DNA of 64,000 bases from Vanilla planifolia (GCA_023846275.1 CM043868.1:20741755-20805754), one strand, 5' to 3'. Numbered from the stretch's first letter, positions 49,021-62,591 are shown. Made by a program: numbers and translations. Notes: generated by a model from the letters alone, not told the origin.

Positions 49021-52000
49021 TTAAATGAGCTTAAGTTGGCCTAAGAGTTTGTACGCCGCTGAATTCTCAGCTTCCTTCACCCTGGATTTTGGGTCTCCGA
49101 AAGCAAATAATTTTATGCTATTACCTACAACTCTAACGGAACACAAGAATCTTGAATCATGAGCAGGTCCTTGCTTTTCCTCTAAACTGCACGGTCAAAA
49201 GTTTGTTCATGATTACATTGTGTTCTCTAAAGAACAAGCACGAAGCAGAAAAATGGTTTTAACATTAACTGTCAAGGTTCATAATTAGGCAAGGAATTGC
49301 TGGTTACAATTCATTTTTTATTAGATTTAAATTGTATTTGTCAAGCACATGTAAGAGTAAGGTTAATCCAATAATACAAGGAAAATTTTAAACCTCAATA
49401 TTTACCAATATGTTTCCATTTTTGGGTAGATACTTGTCTATCTTAACATATATCAAGCCTAAAGTTGGGGTCATATAGAGTTCCTTGTCCTAACTCGATA
49501 TAGTATTAGAGCCTAACTTGGCTAGGAGAGAAGCTGATTTGGCTTAAACAATTCATGCAATTTGTGAATTTCATATATCTTATTACCTTCTATCATAGTA
49601 GAGTAGAGTTTTCTTGACATATGTAATACTTGATTGAATGTTTGAACCATAATCTACAAACAATTGGTATGAGATAGTGAACCCCATTGGCATCCTTAAA
49701 GTTAAATATGACTATTGGTTAATCAAAAGAATTCAAAGATAAGAGAAGCATTATAAACAATCTATTATGAGATAAAATTGAGGGGAGAATAACAATAACA
49801 AGATTGAGAATAATTACTATCATTGTTGTTAGCAATAAGTTCATCAACAATAAAATTAAACTTTAACCAAATAAAGCCACTCTATTCTATTATAAGATGA
49901 TTCTCAATACATGATATGTTGAACATTTAACAACTAATTAAAAAAAGATAATATTGAATTCAATTATTGATGTGTTTGAGTAATTCCACATTAAAAACAG
50001 TTAACACAAACTTAAATAAACAATATTGTAGCAATAAACTGGAATCTAGAAGAGCAATAACATTGAGTTACTCCATTTTCTTTTCATAATTATTTAACAT
50101 CCAGCCCGGTTGAGACATACACGTGTACATACATGGCAACAAGATACCCTGCTACAGTGCAGACATGACTAGCTAGAATCTTGAAACGTACAAGGATTCC
50201 AATTTTCATGTAGAGAAATCAAACAGTTTGTATCACAAATTCATTCTTGAACTTTGGATGGAATGAATTCATGAAGAAACTTAACTATAAAGAAAATTAT
50301 TAGCATATAAATTTTCATTCCACAATTTTTATAATATATTATGAAAATTTAAGATTTGAAGTATTTATCCCCAAACTATATAACATGTATTATTTATATA
50401 TTAAATTGTTAAATAAAATTTGCATCAAAATAAAATTGACTTTCCTTGTATTTTGTATAGCAAGCAAACCAATTAAACAAATCAAACTTTGCTCAATTTT
50501 TAGTTGCTTTTCACTTTTCTTTCCCATTTTCCTTTCCTACATTTTACTATAAATTTCTAATTTCTTTTCCTTTATTTCAAACAAAAAAAATATAGCCTGC
50601 CAACAAATTATTAGTCTAATATGAAGTAAATATATATTGCAATGACATCATTCTCTTTAACTTATTCCAAATTATTTGCCTTTTAGTGTGTAAGTGTTAT
50701 ATATGATGATAATTTATTCCTGTGTGATTGTATGAACTCAAGTCTTTCATCATCATAGAAGAGTAAACCTACCACATACAAAATTCAATAGATAATTAGC
50801 TGGTCCTTTAAAAAAACCCAAGCAGGTGGGAGTCGAACTTCTACCAAGAATTAGAATACATGATAACAAATGCAATCAAAGTACATTTTTTTTTTTTTTT
50901 TTTTGAAAGGATAATGCAATCAAAGTACATGTTCAATGTTGTGTGCTACCTGCAAATACTTAATTTTTAATTAACCTAAACCTTCTTAACATCATTACTG
51001 TAGGACATAAGAAAAGCTTTGTGTTGAACACTTTGTCCATGTTTTATACGTTTGATAACAAAAAATTTATTATCTTATTCTAATAATATTTTTTCTAAGT
51101 GTTTCAAATCATGTATATCAAACATAAATAAAAGAATGACTTGAAGAGCTTAATCTTAACTTAAAAGATTTTAAAGGTGATGTTTAATAAGAACATAGCT
51201 GAGATTAAACATGAACCTTGAACAAACTAAGAGAGAATAATTTGAAGTCATCTTTATCTGTTTTAAAATATCAAACTTATAACAGCATTCTTGAGACACC
51301 AAAAAAACTTCAAGATTTTAAATGAGTGATAGAAATTTTAAAACCAACTTTCCACTTATACTTAGTTTAAAACATACATTCAAATTGAACTCTTTATGTA
51401 TAATTATGATTTATGAAAGATTAGAAACATTATCCAAACATATTTAAAATTCTTAAAATAAAAAACTTTAAAAACATGCAAATTTTACTTAATCATACAG
51501 AAACATTATCCAAACATATTTAAAATTCTTAAAATAAAAAACTTTAAAAACATGCAAATTTTACTTAATCATACAGTGCGATGTCACTATTGTACTATAT
51601 GTTTAGTTAAACTTGGACAGGTCGTAAGGTTGAGAGAATGGTAAAATTGAGCAAAAAATATTTTCAAAATTCATTGTATAATACATCATATTTAACCTTT
51701 TAACCAATGGTAAAAGTACATCCAAAATTGGATCTAACTACTCAAAAATACATTGAGTTATTTTCTTTATTACACTCTCAACACAAAGGTTTCAAAGTCC
51801 TTTAAAATAAAATTCTAAGAACATTCAGAAATCTAAAAACTTTAACTATTTTACTTGTATTTATTTAAAATTAAAATTTTTATAATTAACCTCCCCTTTG
51901 TGTGAATATTATACCCTCATTCCAACAATGGTATCAAAACTTGACTATTTTTAGTGACTAACTATCCTTAATAAGATTCTTATGATGCTTACACAATGAT

Positions 52001-55000
52001 AGCTAATCATGCTATTTGGAATAAGAGGCTTTCTCCCTTCAATCACCTTTGTTTTAAAGGGATTTTTATCTTCATTGGAAGAATTGAATACAAATTTTTC
52101 TTGAGTTTGTTAATTTTAAAATTTAGATATTGTTGAAAATGGTTACTCCCACTAAAAAGGTTAGAAAGCACTTAAGCAAACTCTCACCTCAAGAAAAAAA
52201 TAAAGTTGCACATCACACACAAAAGTTCCAAAGTTAACAAGATTTTTTAAAAAAAGATTCGAAGAACATTTAAGAAGACTTCATTTATTTTACTTATATA
52301 TATTTGAGAATAGAATTTTCATAATTCACTCTACACTTACATGAATACCATACTCTTATTTCCAACATTATGAACAACCATACAAGTGATTAAAAAGGAA
52401 CAAATGAAAAACCCAAACTAACCATAAAACACAATAACAACCTTGAACGAGTCAAATAAGGCTTTCGTTGTGTTCAATAAATTCTAAACATGCAAAATTA
52501 GATTTTACTTAGTTTTGATGTATACTATATATAATTTTCAATTTGTCGACAAACAAAGTTGAGTTTAAGTTATCTTATGCTCTAAGCAATTTTCAACAAT
52601 AGAACCAAAATACCCTACAAATTGCAAACCCACTTTCTTCATAACCCAAACAAAATTCAAATTATCATGTTAATTTCATTTCAAGGTGGCATTTACAAAA
52701 TGAATGTTATGTCAGAATTGGCATCTAATAGTAACACAAATGATCTTAACAGATAATGAAGCAAAAAAAAGCAAGAGCAAAAATTTTAAAAGTACCATAA
52801 AGAAAGGGCAAAAGAAGCTAGCATTGCACCACCCATACTCTTTAAGAAGGAAAGTATGTCATTATACTTGTTTTGAAGAACTTTATTTAAAAACACATAA
52901 TTTTGAAAATCTGAAACATTTGATCCATAACATGCATTATAAGACATGCCACAAAAATTATTATTTAACTTTCCAAAACATATTCTCTTATTCACATTAT
53001 CAAAACCTACAAATTAAAAATATTCACAACATTAATTGCATATTATAAGACTAAAACAAACCATTATAACAAAAAATTAAGTTTGAGATATTATAATGCT
53101 CCCCACCTTATAGAAATTTTGCCTTGAAATTTAGAACTCTTCATATCTTGATATTATATCCAATTCTGCTTTCCATGTTTCTTCTTGTTCCAATTGATTG
53201 TGTCATCAAATTTGATCATTAGGACTACTTTGTTCCTTAGCACTTCCTTTTTATCCAAAATTTGTATTGACCTCTAATCAATATGTCACATTTAGTTGGA
53301 TCTTAATTTTCTCAATATCATTATTATATTAATATCATATCTATTAAAATCATCACTCTATTAACATTCCCTTATCATATTCATACTCTATCTCATTTTT
53401 GATCTAATATTCACTTAATCTTTCCTCCATTTATTTATTACCTCATGTTTTACTAATCAAATATCATTCTTCAGTCTCATTATCATGCCTTATCTCTACA
53501 AACTTCAATTTCTCTTAAACTATCAATCTCCTACATTTGTTACCTTTTGAATTCATCTGTATCTTCATATACACATGCATTCATCGTATACTTTATTAAC
53601 ATTCAATAACATTCTATGCATTTGATAATTTCTTTTATTTTACCTACTTATACATTAGATTTATCTTTATATCACATCTAAACCATCTTTATCATTTCTA
53701 CTAAAAACTTATATCATCTTTAATTCATATCTAATTATTCATCATTTAATTTAAATTCTCTTGAAAATCACTTTTATTCTTCTTCTATCATATCAAAATC
53801 TCAATAATACTTATTTTCCTATTTTTTTCATCCTTTCATTCCTTAATCCTTATTTCTTTATCTACAATTCAGCATTTCTATCATCAATTATCTATTTTCA
53901 TCCCCTTTATTTATTGACTTACAATACTTCAAATATTCTACATAACACATCAAATACATATATAAATATATATATATATAATCATCTATTTATTCATTAA
54001 ACTCTCAAAGCTTCTTTATCAATTTAGGCTATAACATCAATAATATTATCCAAATTTTTATTTTGGTCGTATCTTTATATTTTGACTTTCTTTCATCATT
54101 ATTATCATAACAATCTACTACCAACATTTATTCATTCTTTTTTTTTGTTATACTTTAACCATAATCTATTCTCTTTAATTTTATTATTAATTCTCTATTT
54201 CTAAATCATTCTATTCTACATTTATATTTTGCTAATTAATCACTATCATTTCATTTCGTATCACTATTGTATTTCTAATATCAATAAATCTTAACTAATT
54301 GTTTCATTTCAACAACTTCATTCAATTTTTTTGCACATTTTGCATACAAAGCTACATATTTCTCAAAACTTGCAAAGTCAGCATGTAATTTTTATTATTT
54401 CATGATGTTTAAATAACCCACATATGATGCATGACTATCATATGATGCTGATCTCATCATGTCATATTCAACATGTAATATTATTTCTTATACAATTCTT
54501 CCATGCTCAATTATGTAATGTACATCATTTCACAATATTTGATGGTTTCCTACTCTTACGATAAATCTATTGGAAAGGAAATGAGCTTGATTAGGGTTTG
54601 GACTCCAACAAATCTCATGGTCGAACAATAATACACAAGCACGAGCACAAATAAATTTCAAAGATTTTAGAAACCTACTCAATCATCACACTACTGAAAG
54701 AAACAATTTCCTCTCTTCTTTTTCTTTGATTTTCCTTCTTCTCTTTCACTTTCCTAAGCCATTCTTTCCTCAACTCCAATTTTTCTCTCTCCTAAACCCC
54801 TTTTTTCCATGGTCTCTCCCAAGATCTCAAGCACTGATGCTCCATAATCCAAACCATATAGGTGAGAGAATCGATTTACCTCATAACAATTATGCCAAGT
54901 TGTCAAGAAGGAAAAGACAAAAAAGCAACAAACTAGGGTTCAAAAAATTATCGCGTAAGGGATACCCAACCAAACTTGAAGATCGAACACCTCCTCCTCC

Positions 55001-58000
55001 TCGGTCCCATCCGAATTTAACAAGCGATGTAGAGTGGAGAGGTAGTGAGAAAGAAAGTGGCTAGGGTTAGGTTCTACATGAAAAGGAACACCAACGCAAA
55101 GTAGAGCGAACTCACAAATATGTAAAGGGTCTAAGGCATGAACTAAATGGGGTATGAGATTAAGGCAATAACTAAGAGATATGCCTGTTGTGTGTGTATA
55201 TATATATATATATAATACTTATATTAATTAAATATTTTATTTACTTATTTAACATTAAATCTTAAATAATTTATAACTATTTCAAACAAATAGATTGAAA
55301 CATAACAAGCACTAATTGACTAATCTAAATAAGTTCCATTCATCAATAGTTTTATCTTTATATTTTAGAATATTTTATTTTCCAATTAACTCGAACATGC
55401 TTTATGAGACAATCCCAAGTGCTTTCAAATTGAACTTGAGAGATCTTTGGATGATTTGTTAAAATTTGTTAATCTAGTTTATATCATTCAAAGCCATTAA
55501 TTAAAAAAATAAACTATATTTGATATGTTATTTGGTTCTTTTATATGAGAAAACATAAACAAATATTTTGTAAGGTAATGCCATTCTTCAATTTAGTTAT
55601 CTCAAAATTGGGGAAAAATAATTCTTTAAAATATTAATGATTGAGCAATATAAAGGCAGTTTTGCATAGCAAAATATTACCTAAGCATGTTGGCATGGCT
55701 ATGTTTGCTATTACAAAATTAACCAGCAGTTGGTAAGAACTTTTATGCTTACAAGGTCAAATATGAGAATAAATGAAACATCATATGGGATTCCTTCAGT
55801 TTCAGTCCTGCTCGACCATCCTAGAGGAAATTATGTATCGTTAAAATTGAAACCTTCTCTTCTTAAAAATCTAAAGATAAAAATTAACCTATTTTACTCT
55901 TTTTCATTATTTGCACATTACAAATCACTTGTCCTAAAGCACTTCACAACATCAGAACCATGTTTCCTCACACATGAAAGTTCACCTCACTCACTTTGTT
56001 TTCTAGAGTCAAAGATTCCTCTTAGCAATCCCTCAAAACTAGCAAATCATCAAAACCTCAAAGTCTATACCTTAGCCAACATCCAACCATATCTTGGATG
56101 CAAATCAAGAACAACCTCACTTCACATTCTTCCATTGATTTACTGTCAACACTAGTTGTCAAAGTCCATGGTCCCATCCCATTCACCCCCAGCGCCTTAC
56201 TATTGTTCAGCCTTGGTCTAACTTGCATCTCAAGGATTCAAGTAACTCATAGATAATTTCTCCCACTTTATCAACCTAGCTGCCCTTTAAGTCAGCCTTT
56301 TTATTGTTTTATAGCTTATATATTTTGTGGAGACTTTTTTCAAGCCATTCCATGTGAAACTAAGGCTTTTATATGCAATCATAATTTTCACTATATTGTT
56401 TATTGTGCAATTTCGGCCAAATTGCTGCTCAGTATTGGTAATGACTTCAAAATCACCTATACTTTATAGAAAGTAGCTTCAACCTCTAAGACACAACATG
56501 CAACCAAACAACTACTATGGCAAGAACTAAAAATCCCATAATATGCCATTGCACCTCCCTAAACTCATATAACAAGGTAGTTTGAATTGTCCATTCATTT
56601 TTGTTTGAAGTTTTTGAGATATATATGAGATACATAATCTCTTCATAACATTGTTCATGCTTGAAATTATCTTATAATAAGCAAGCAAATAATATTAAAT
56701 AAAAACAAACAATGCAAATATTTATGCACGCAAAGAACTTTCTAAAGAACCATATTTGTTTCACCTATCAGGCTTCTAAACCAATACCTTGTACCAATTA
56801 ATAGAATAAGACTCCTATTGAAATAGATGAAATTAAAAAAAAGGATTTGCAACTTACAACTGTTGCGACAGACATGGAATATCCTAAAAGAAAATTACTG
56901 AGAAAAATAAATAACGAAATGAAAGCAGTGAATGAAACAATCCACTAGTGAAAAAAAAAGGAAGATAAAAAGCAATAAGATTAAAAGGGGGAGTCCTTCA
57001 CCTGTAAACGGGCTTCTCCCAGTGCTTCTTAGAACAAAGCTCATGAAGCCTCTGCTTTGAGCGATCCATTACATCTCTTTTATCGGTTTGTGTTTTGATA
57101 ATAAGCCCTCCATTTAGCGGTTTTGATGACCTCTGGTCCTCCGATGTCACACACGCCTGAGAGGAACACTCAACAACATCAACATGATTAGCCTCAGGAA
57201 ACATCTTTCGTAGGACATCTCTAGCAGCATTCAGCTTTGCAATATGCTTCTGTTCAGAGGATCCAACACCAAGAAGCTCCCCATCAACAAAAACATTAGT
57301 TAGGTTCAGATTGTCATTTCTCCAATTTTTGAACTCTATAGACTTTCCTTGCTTCTGGCATAGCTCATAAAGGTTGGAAACCGGCTGCTCATTCAGAGTG
57401 TTCATCGTAATGATTGGCTCCAAAATTCCCCTAAACACCTATCATTATAGAATAAAAATAAAAATAAAACCCATTCATTCGAAAGAGTAAGTACATGAAT
57501 TCAAAACGAAAATTATAACTAAACACAACGACTAAGCAACAAATAGAAGATGAAAAGTCCATAGAATCAAAGCAAAGTAGATCTGGTTCAAATAAAGGAC
57601 GGAAACCCAGTGTGAAATATCAAAGATCAAATAAACCCAGAAATTTAAAGATATTTTACCGAACTACCTTCCAGAATTCCACGAGGTCAAATTCGCAATC
57701 TAAATAGATGGCAGCGGCAATGGATTCTACAATATCCGCCAATACTTTTGGAGCTTTAACAATGCTACCCCCGTAAGGAAGTTCATCATAGTCATCCTCT
57801 CTTTCTTTGCTAACCGCGTCCGCAAATTCCTTCACCTGGCAGTACAAAAACTTGAGAAGAACTCCAAACGAAAGGAATGTTAACAAAAAACGAGACAGAT
57901 TGACAAGAGACGGTCAGTAGGCACCATGCAATCGAGCTTAGGACAGTTGCGGCGCAGATAGCGATAAAAATCATGGCGGATAGCAACGCGGGCGAGTTTC

Positions 58001-58410
58001 TCGGTGGAGATATTAGCTGCACGGAGAACAGAAAGGGCGCCAGGGCCGACAGAACCGTTCGTGAGGAAAACGAAGTTTGTGAATGCAAGGTTAAGAACAG
58101 CATCTCCGACGAACTCGAGCCGCTGGTAGGACTTACGGCCAGCGTACGACGAGTGAGTCAAGGCCTCCTCCAACAGAGACAAATTATGGAAGGAGTAACC
58201 GACTATAATCTGCACTTTCTCTAGGGCATCCTTCATCTCCTTTGCAACAGTACAGGGCTCCGCCAGTGCTGAAAAAGAGGCCAGAGGGAGCGTTCCAGAA
58301 ACGGGGGCAGAAAAGCAAACGTGCGTCAAATCCACTGCCGACGACGCCGTCGGAAGCCGGAGAACTTTGGAGGGCCGAATTGGTGTCATGTCAACACAAA
58401 TCTCTTCCAT
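49021..58410 (-). CDS. RTL2: RNase III-like protein with two dsRNA-binding domains (RTL2 type)
   Basis: Four exons on the - strand: 58410-57925, 57835-57668, 57438-57002 and 49186-49021, giving 418 aa. Introns are 89, 229 and 7815 bp with GT...AG ends and matching phases; the last join (AG+T gives Ser) restores EKPVYSLEEKQGPAHDSRF. RNase III domain about 63-225: HSSYAGRKSYQRLEFVGDAVL holds E99 and D103, and LADIVESIAAAIYLD holds D196 and E199, the full catalytic set with the usual spacing. dsRNA-binding domains lie at about 238-298 and 345-416 (the latter ends DPKSRVKEAENSAAYKLL). The start at 58410 was chosen because the upstream in-frame ATG at 58515 would translate a GA repeat. Arabidopsis RTL2, of similar length and plan, cleaves structured RNA such as rRNA precursors and influences small RNAs; the same role is inferred. 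The exon 1 donor (ATG|GTGCCT) is the least certain junction. Confidence 0.92.
51425..51576. repeat. Perfect 76-bp tandem duplication
   Basis: 51425-51500 and 51501-51576 are identical by eye, both running from AAACATTATCCAAACATATT to TTACTTAATCATACAG. Absence of differences in such AT-rich neutral sequence implies a recent duplication or a collapse/expansion artefact. Confidence 0.95.
53085..53290 (-). mobile_element. Short gypsy 3'-end remnant (chromodomain end and polypurine tract)
   Basis: On the - strand: LRNKVVLMIKFDD, then after a frameshift QLEQEETWKAELDIISRYEEF, a stop, and ISRQNFYKVG overlapping AAGGTGGGGAGC (53096-53107). This parallels the end of the intact pol at 42820-42973 ([20 protein letters not shown], polypurine tract AAGGTGGGGAG), so it is an old relative. 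Everything upstream of the chromodomain is unrecognisable. Confidence 0.75.
53290..54370. other. Tract nearly devoid of G on the + strand
   Basis: For about 1.1 kb the + strand is composed almost only of T, A and C: several 60-base rows (for example 53701-53760 and 53821-53940) hold none or one G, while C remains common. The sequence is not a simple repeat apart from a short TA run near 53967-53982. It abuts the chromodomain remnant and is probably part of, or derived from, the same retroelement insertion. Confidence 0.8.
54371..55210. other. Pyrimidine-rich continuation with ATG/CAT-rich patch
   Basis: Begins with clustered CATATGATGC/CATGATG words (54400-54480), then CT-rich sequence (54700-54830) and ends with a GT/TA dinucleotide tract near 55191-55216. 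The 112-codon open frame at 54726-55064 (+) is biased by this composition and has no recognisable domain. Confidence 0.5.
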
Positions 58411-58440
58411 TCCCTCTCCCTCTCTCTCTCTCTCTCTCGC
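58411..58440 (-). promoter_or_regulatory. GA-repeat leader immediately upstream of the RTL2-like start codon
   Basis: On the + strand TCCCTCTCCC is followed by CT dinucleotides (58419-58438), so the - strand leader is a (GA)n tract ending right before the ATG. GA-rich leaders are targets of BPC/GAGA-binding factors in plants; that function here is inferred only. Confidence 0.6.
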
Positions 58441-60466
58441 CTCGATCGCACTATCCCAGCAGTATTGTCCCCAGGGCCACCATGCGAGTTTTAACGAAGT
58501 ACCGCAGAAATTCAAACACGTTTATGAAAGGTTCAAAGTTTTCAAAAAGAAGTCTATAGAAGGAAATCAAACGCCGTTGTGCCAGTTCACTTTTTAAAAA
58601 GAGGACGGATTATTGGGGAAGCGCGGCTGAGTTCCATCGTAGATAATACGGAAATATGATTTCCCAAATTTTGCCCTAATTAAATGCTCTTTGATATTCG
58701 AAAATAAACTATATCATTAATTATCGCAAATAAAAAAACGTAAATTTCGTAATAAATATATCAAAAAAGCTTAAAACTGGAACGTCCGAACAAAACTATT
58801 AAAGCTGCAAATCAAATATTAAAAAATGTGAAACCTTCGCCAAGAAGCAAGTCTAGTATATTTAATTAACTATTTTAAGACCATGAACGTGATTTTTTTA
58901 GATCTAATATACTTTTATTATTTTAAAAATAATTATATTGTTTTAGAAAATAGAAAATATCTTCCGATAATTACTTGATTAGAAAATTGTTTAATTTACT
59001 GTTAAATATCTAACGTTCGGACTTACCCAAAAATATCAAAATATTAGATATTTCTAATTATTATTGAAGATGGTATTATTTTCAAACTTTTCTTTTTAAA
59101 TAAATAAAAATATTATGATAAAAATTATTATAAATGCCTTTGTTTATTTAGAAATGCTAGGGTTTTTTTTTTTTCGAAAACATTTCTTGTGAATTTTTTT
59201 CCCAAACTAGTGCTAGATTTAACGGCCACTTTATTAGCAAATTTTTAACATAGTACTAATTTTTAAATATACAAAATTAATTCTCGCTACGCTCAATATA
59301 TTATTAACTTTTATTATTAATTCAGAAAATTGATTTTAAAATAAATCGATATTGTAAAGATAACAATAAGTCCTAATAAATTAAAACAGCGTAGTTCATA
59401 AATGTTTAAAAAAATATGCTGTATTGTTTTTTTTTTTTTTTTTTTTTTGGAAATATCGTTATAAATTTTAAGAAATTTTCTCGATATTTTTTTAAAGGCA
59501 TTTAAATCCATTATAAGCTTAAATGACATCAAATAAATGTATATGCTTTTAAAAACATTGAATAGCCAAAAAGGAAAATAATTATTTTGGAAATAACTAA
59601 AAAAAAGGAAAATATGGGGAACCATTAATTATTTATATTAAATTAAATATTTCATTTAATATCTCTTACAAATCCATACCTTAATTCAAATGTAAAAAAT
59701 TGCCAATGAATAATTTGGATAATTTTCTTTTCATATTTTCAAAATTATAATTTTTTGTATTTTCTAATCCAGTGACATTTATTTGTTGAAATATTATATT
59801 TTTAATTTTTTTATTTTTAATGACAATCATATGAATTTTTCGAAAAGGAAAAACATGTTTCCATAATCTAATTAAGTTGATATTAAATAATCAAAATCTT
59901 GGAAAAAAACATATATATATAAAGCACTTCAGATCTTCCATTTTATTGCAACTTAGTGTCAAAAAAAATTAATTAAATCATACAAAAAAACAATTGATAG
60001 ATGTTAGAATTAATCCTGCCTTTAAAAGAGATAGAAAGATTTAGTTAGTCAAAAATAACAAATAAAAATGAACACATAGTAAATAAAACATAAATAAATT
60101 TAACTTTTTAATTATAAAAAATAATTCTTTCACAAAATAACATGATCTCATAATCTTTGTAAAGAAAAAAATAAACTAGATTAAAATGTCATCCTTAAGA
60201 GATTGTTTTTACTCTCATTCCTACCCTCACTATCACAAGCTCTATGATATTTTAGTTTGCAAATGACACATATTTAGTAGCAAAATATTGGTATTGTAAT
60301 TGTGTTTAAACCTAATTCACTATAGTCATAATTATCTTTGTTAATGTTTAAATAAAAATTTTGTTGTTCCAAGCTTAAATATATAAAAATCATTTTTTCG
60401 AACAATCAACAAAATTAAGTTATATATTGGATAATATGATAAATAATAAGTGAAAAGTAATCTATG

Positions 60467-60470
<4 letters not shown>

Positions 60471-60555
<85 letters not shown>
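60471..60555. repeat. (TA)n microsatellite of about 85 bp
   Basis: Uninterrupted TA dinucleotides. Flanks CTATGATAA (left) and TTATCATATAG (right) are nearly complementary, so the whole block is a self-complementary dyad. Confidence 0.97.
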
Positions 60556-60558
<3 letters not shown>

Positions 60559-62565
60559 CATATAGCTACAAGATTTTAAAACAATAAACAATGTTGGATG
60601 AACTACATTAAATAAATAGTATTGTTTTTATGTAATAGTACAAATTATGCTCAACTAATTCTTTTTAAACAAACTCTAATTATATTATAATATTATGGCC
60701 ACAATTACTTACAAGTAATTACATATTATATCATGAATCAATATTTTTTCCTCATCTTATAACTTAACATATCAAAAACTATCTTAAAATAGAGTTACCT
60801 TAACATATTTAAAGAATACTAGGATATAAAGAATAATTTGAGTCTATATAACTAATATAAAACCATCTTACTAATGTTCTTTTTTTTTTATAATCTAATC
60901 ATTTATAAAGAAAACTTTACTTTTGTTATATATTAATTTTTGTTTCTCATGAAAAGTGGTGTAAAATAAAAAAAAGTGATATTTTTCATATTTTTAGTCA
61001 TAAAGGCTCTTGTTGTTATCATCTTCTCAATAATTTTTTTTATTTTAAATTTTTCATTATAAAGCTCTTTATGACTCTTGTTTTCTCTTTTTTGTTTATT
61101 TTTTATTTTTCAATTTATATATTATCTTAAAAATATATACTTAATTATCTTTTTTGAATACTTTATTAATAATATTATATATAAAATATATTTTTCAAAA
61201 TATATGTAAAGATGTCAATTATAATATACAAGCGTTAGTTGACATTTCAATAAAATAATACAAATAAAAAAAATAGAGAGAATGAGAAAATCATTGTCTA
61301 TGAGTTTTGATCATAAAAGTGAAGAAAGTAGTGTAAATATGCTTTCAAGGAGATTTAGGATGAGTTGAGAGTTATTAGAATAAGATATAATGATTAATTA
61401 AAAGATTTAAGAATATGAGAGAGAATTGGAAGTTTAAAGGAAGTAAAATGCTATTTGTATATGGAATATATAAGGAGAATATTTAAGACGAGGAGACTAC
61501 AATTAAGGCATTTTGTGAGAAGATAAATGATATTGAGATAGTTAAGAGTTTTTTAGATGTTAGAGAAAATAATAAAAGATTAAGAGACAAATGAGTATGC
61601 CTAAATGGTTTAATCTATTAACTAAAGCTTGAGTTAAGTTAGGTCAGGACAGGTATCAATGAAGGTTGATCGTTTAACTTTCGATATAATAGGAAAGAGA
61701 GGGCTTCGAGTGTATAGAGAAAATAAGATGTGAGAGAGAAAAAGAGAAAATACTAGAAAAATGTTCATCTATGACTTCTTTAAAAAAAATATTTATATAT
61801 GCATGCATAAGAAATACTGTTATGGTTATCCTTCCAAAAGTGTAATATTCTTTTATTCTATTTAATTTTAGGGTTAAACAATTACTTAAAAGAAGAACAA
61901 AAAAAAAACTTACTCAAAATAAGAATTTTATTTTCAAAATTATTTATCGTATAGTCTTATTAATATAACTATCACTCTTACTCTCTTTAAAATAAGAGGT
62001 TTTTTGAAAAACAAAAATATTATTTAGTCTAACATTAAAAAAAGCTTTTAAATGCAAAAAAAGTCTAATAAACAACTTGTTAAGAACTACATGACATACT
62101 AATTATAAAAAAGTTTTTTAAGCTTGTTTTTTTTAAACTCCTTTCGACCCGTGTTCTTATTAGTGACATATGATTGACCTGAATTTTATCTATCATACTC
62201 TTTCATAAACTCTTGTCAAAGATCAAAATTTGTTTAATATTGCAATATTTTTAAATAGTATTATTCAAACTTATGATTTTGTTATTGAAAAAATGACATC
62301 TTATATTACTTAAATTTATGAAATATTTTAAAATTTATTATCTTGATATTAAAAATAAAATAAAATATTGTTCAGATTATATTAAATTAAATGATAAAAA
62401 AATATTATTAAATCTTAAATAATACTAATATTTAAATTGTGATTTAAATATCAAAATTGTCTAAATAATATTCAACTAAACTCTTCTTAACAAAATTGTC
62501 AAAAAGGACTCTTCATATGTGCCCATAATCCAATATGAGCCTAGTTTGGATATAAAATAAAGGTT

Positions 62566-62591
62566 AATAATAATAATAATAATAATAATAA
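62566..62591. repeat. (TAA)n microsatellite
   Basis: About eight consecutive TAA/AAT units in AT-rich sequence. Confidence 0.92.

Larger units (their letters stand above)
49187..57001 (-). other. 7.8-kb intron of the RTL2-like gene
   Basis: It separates the exon holding the first dsRNA-binding domain and the start of the second (donor CAG|GTGAAG at 57001) from the last exon (acceptor GTGCAG|TTTAGAGG at 49187). Contents: a perfect 76-bp tandem repeat (51425-51576), a gypsy remnant (about 53085-53290), a G-depleted tract (53290-54370) and short TA runs. 55210-57001 contains nothing recognised. Confidence 0.85.

Noticed and set aside
50815..50865. tRNA T-arm-like GGGAGTCGAAC
   Set aside because: No anticodon or D arm nearby, and the T stem does not pair.
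54726..55064. 112-codon + strand open frame rich in Phe, Pro and Leu at its start
   Set aside because: Arises from a CT-rich tract; no recognisable domain, and it lies within an intron.
56826..56870. Tiny candidate exon on the - strand after RTL2 exon 3 (GATATTCCATGTCTG...)
   Set aside because: It does not continue the dsRNA-binding domain, whereas the exon at 49021-49186 does so perfectly and in phase.
57973..58597. + strand open frames of 76-105 codons
   Set aside because: Antisense to exon 1 and leader of the RTL2-like gene, whose catalytic motifs and splice phases establish the - strand as coding.
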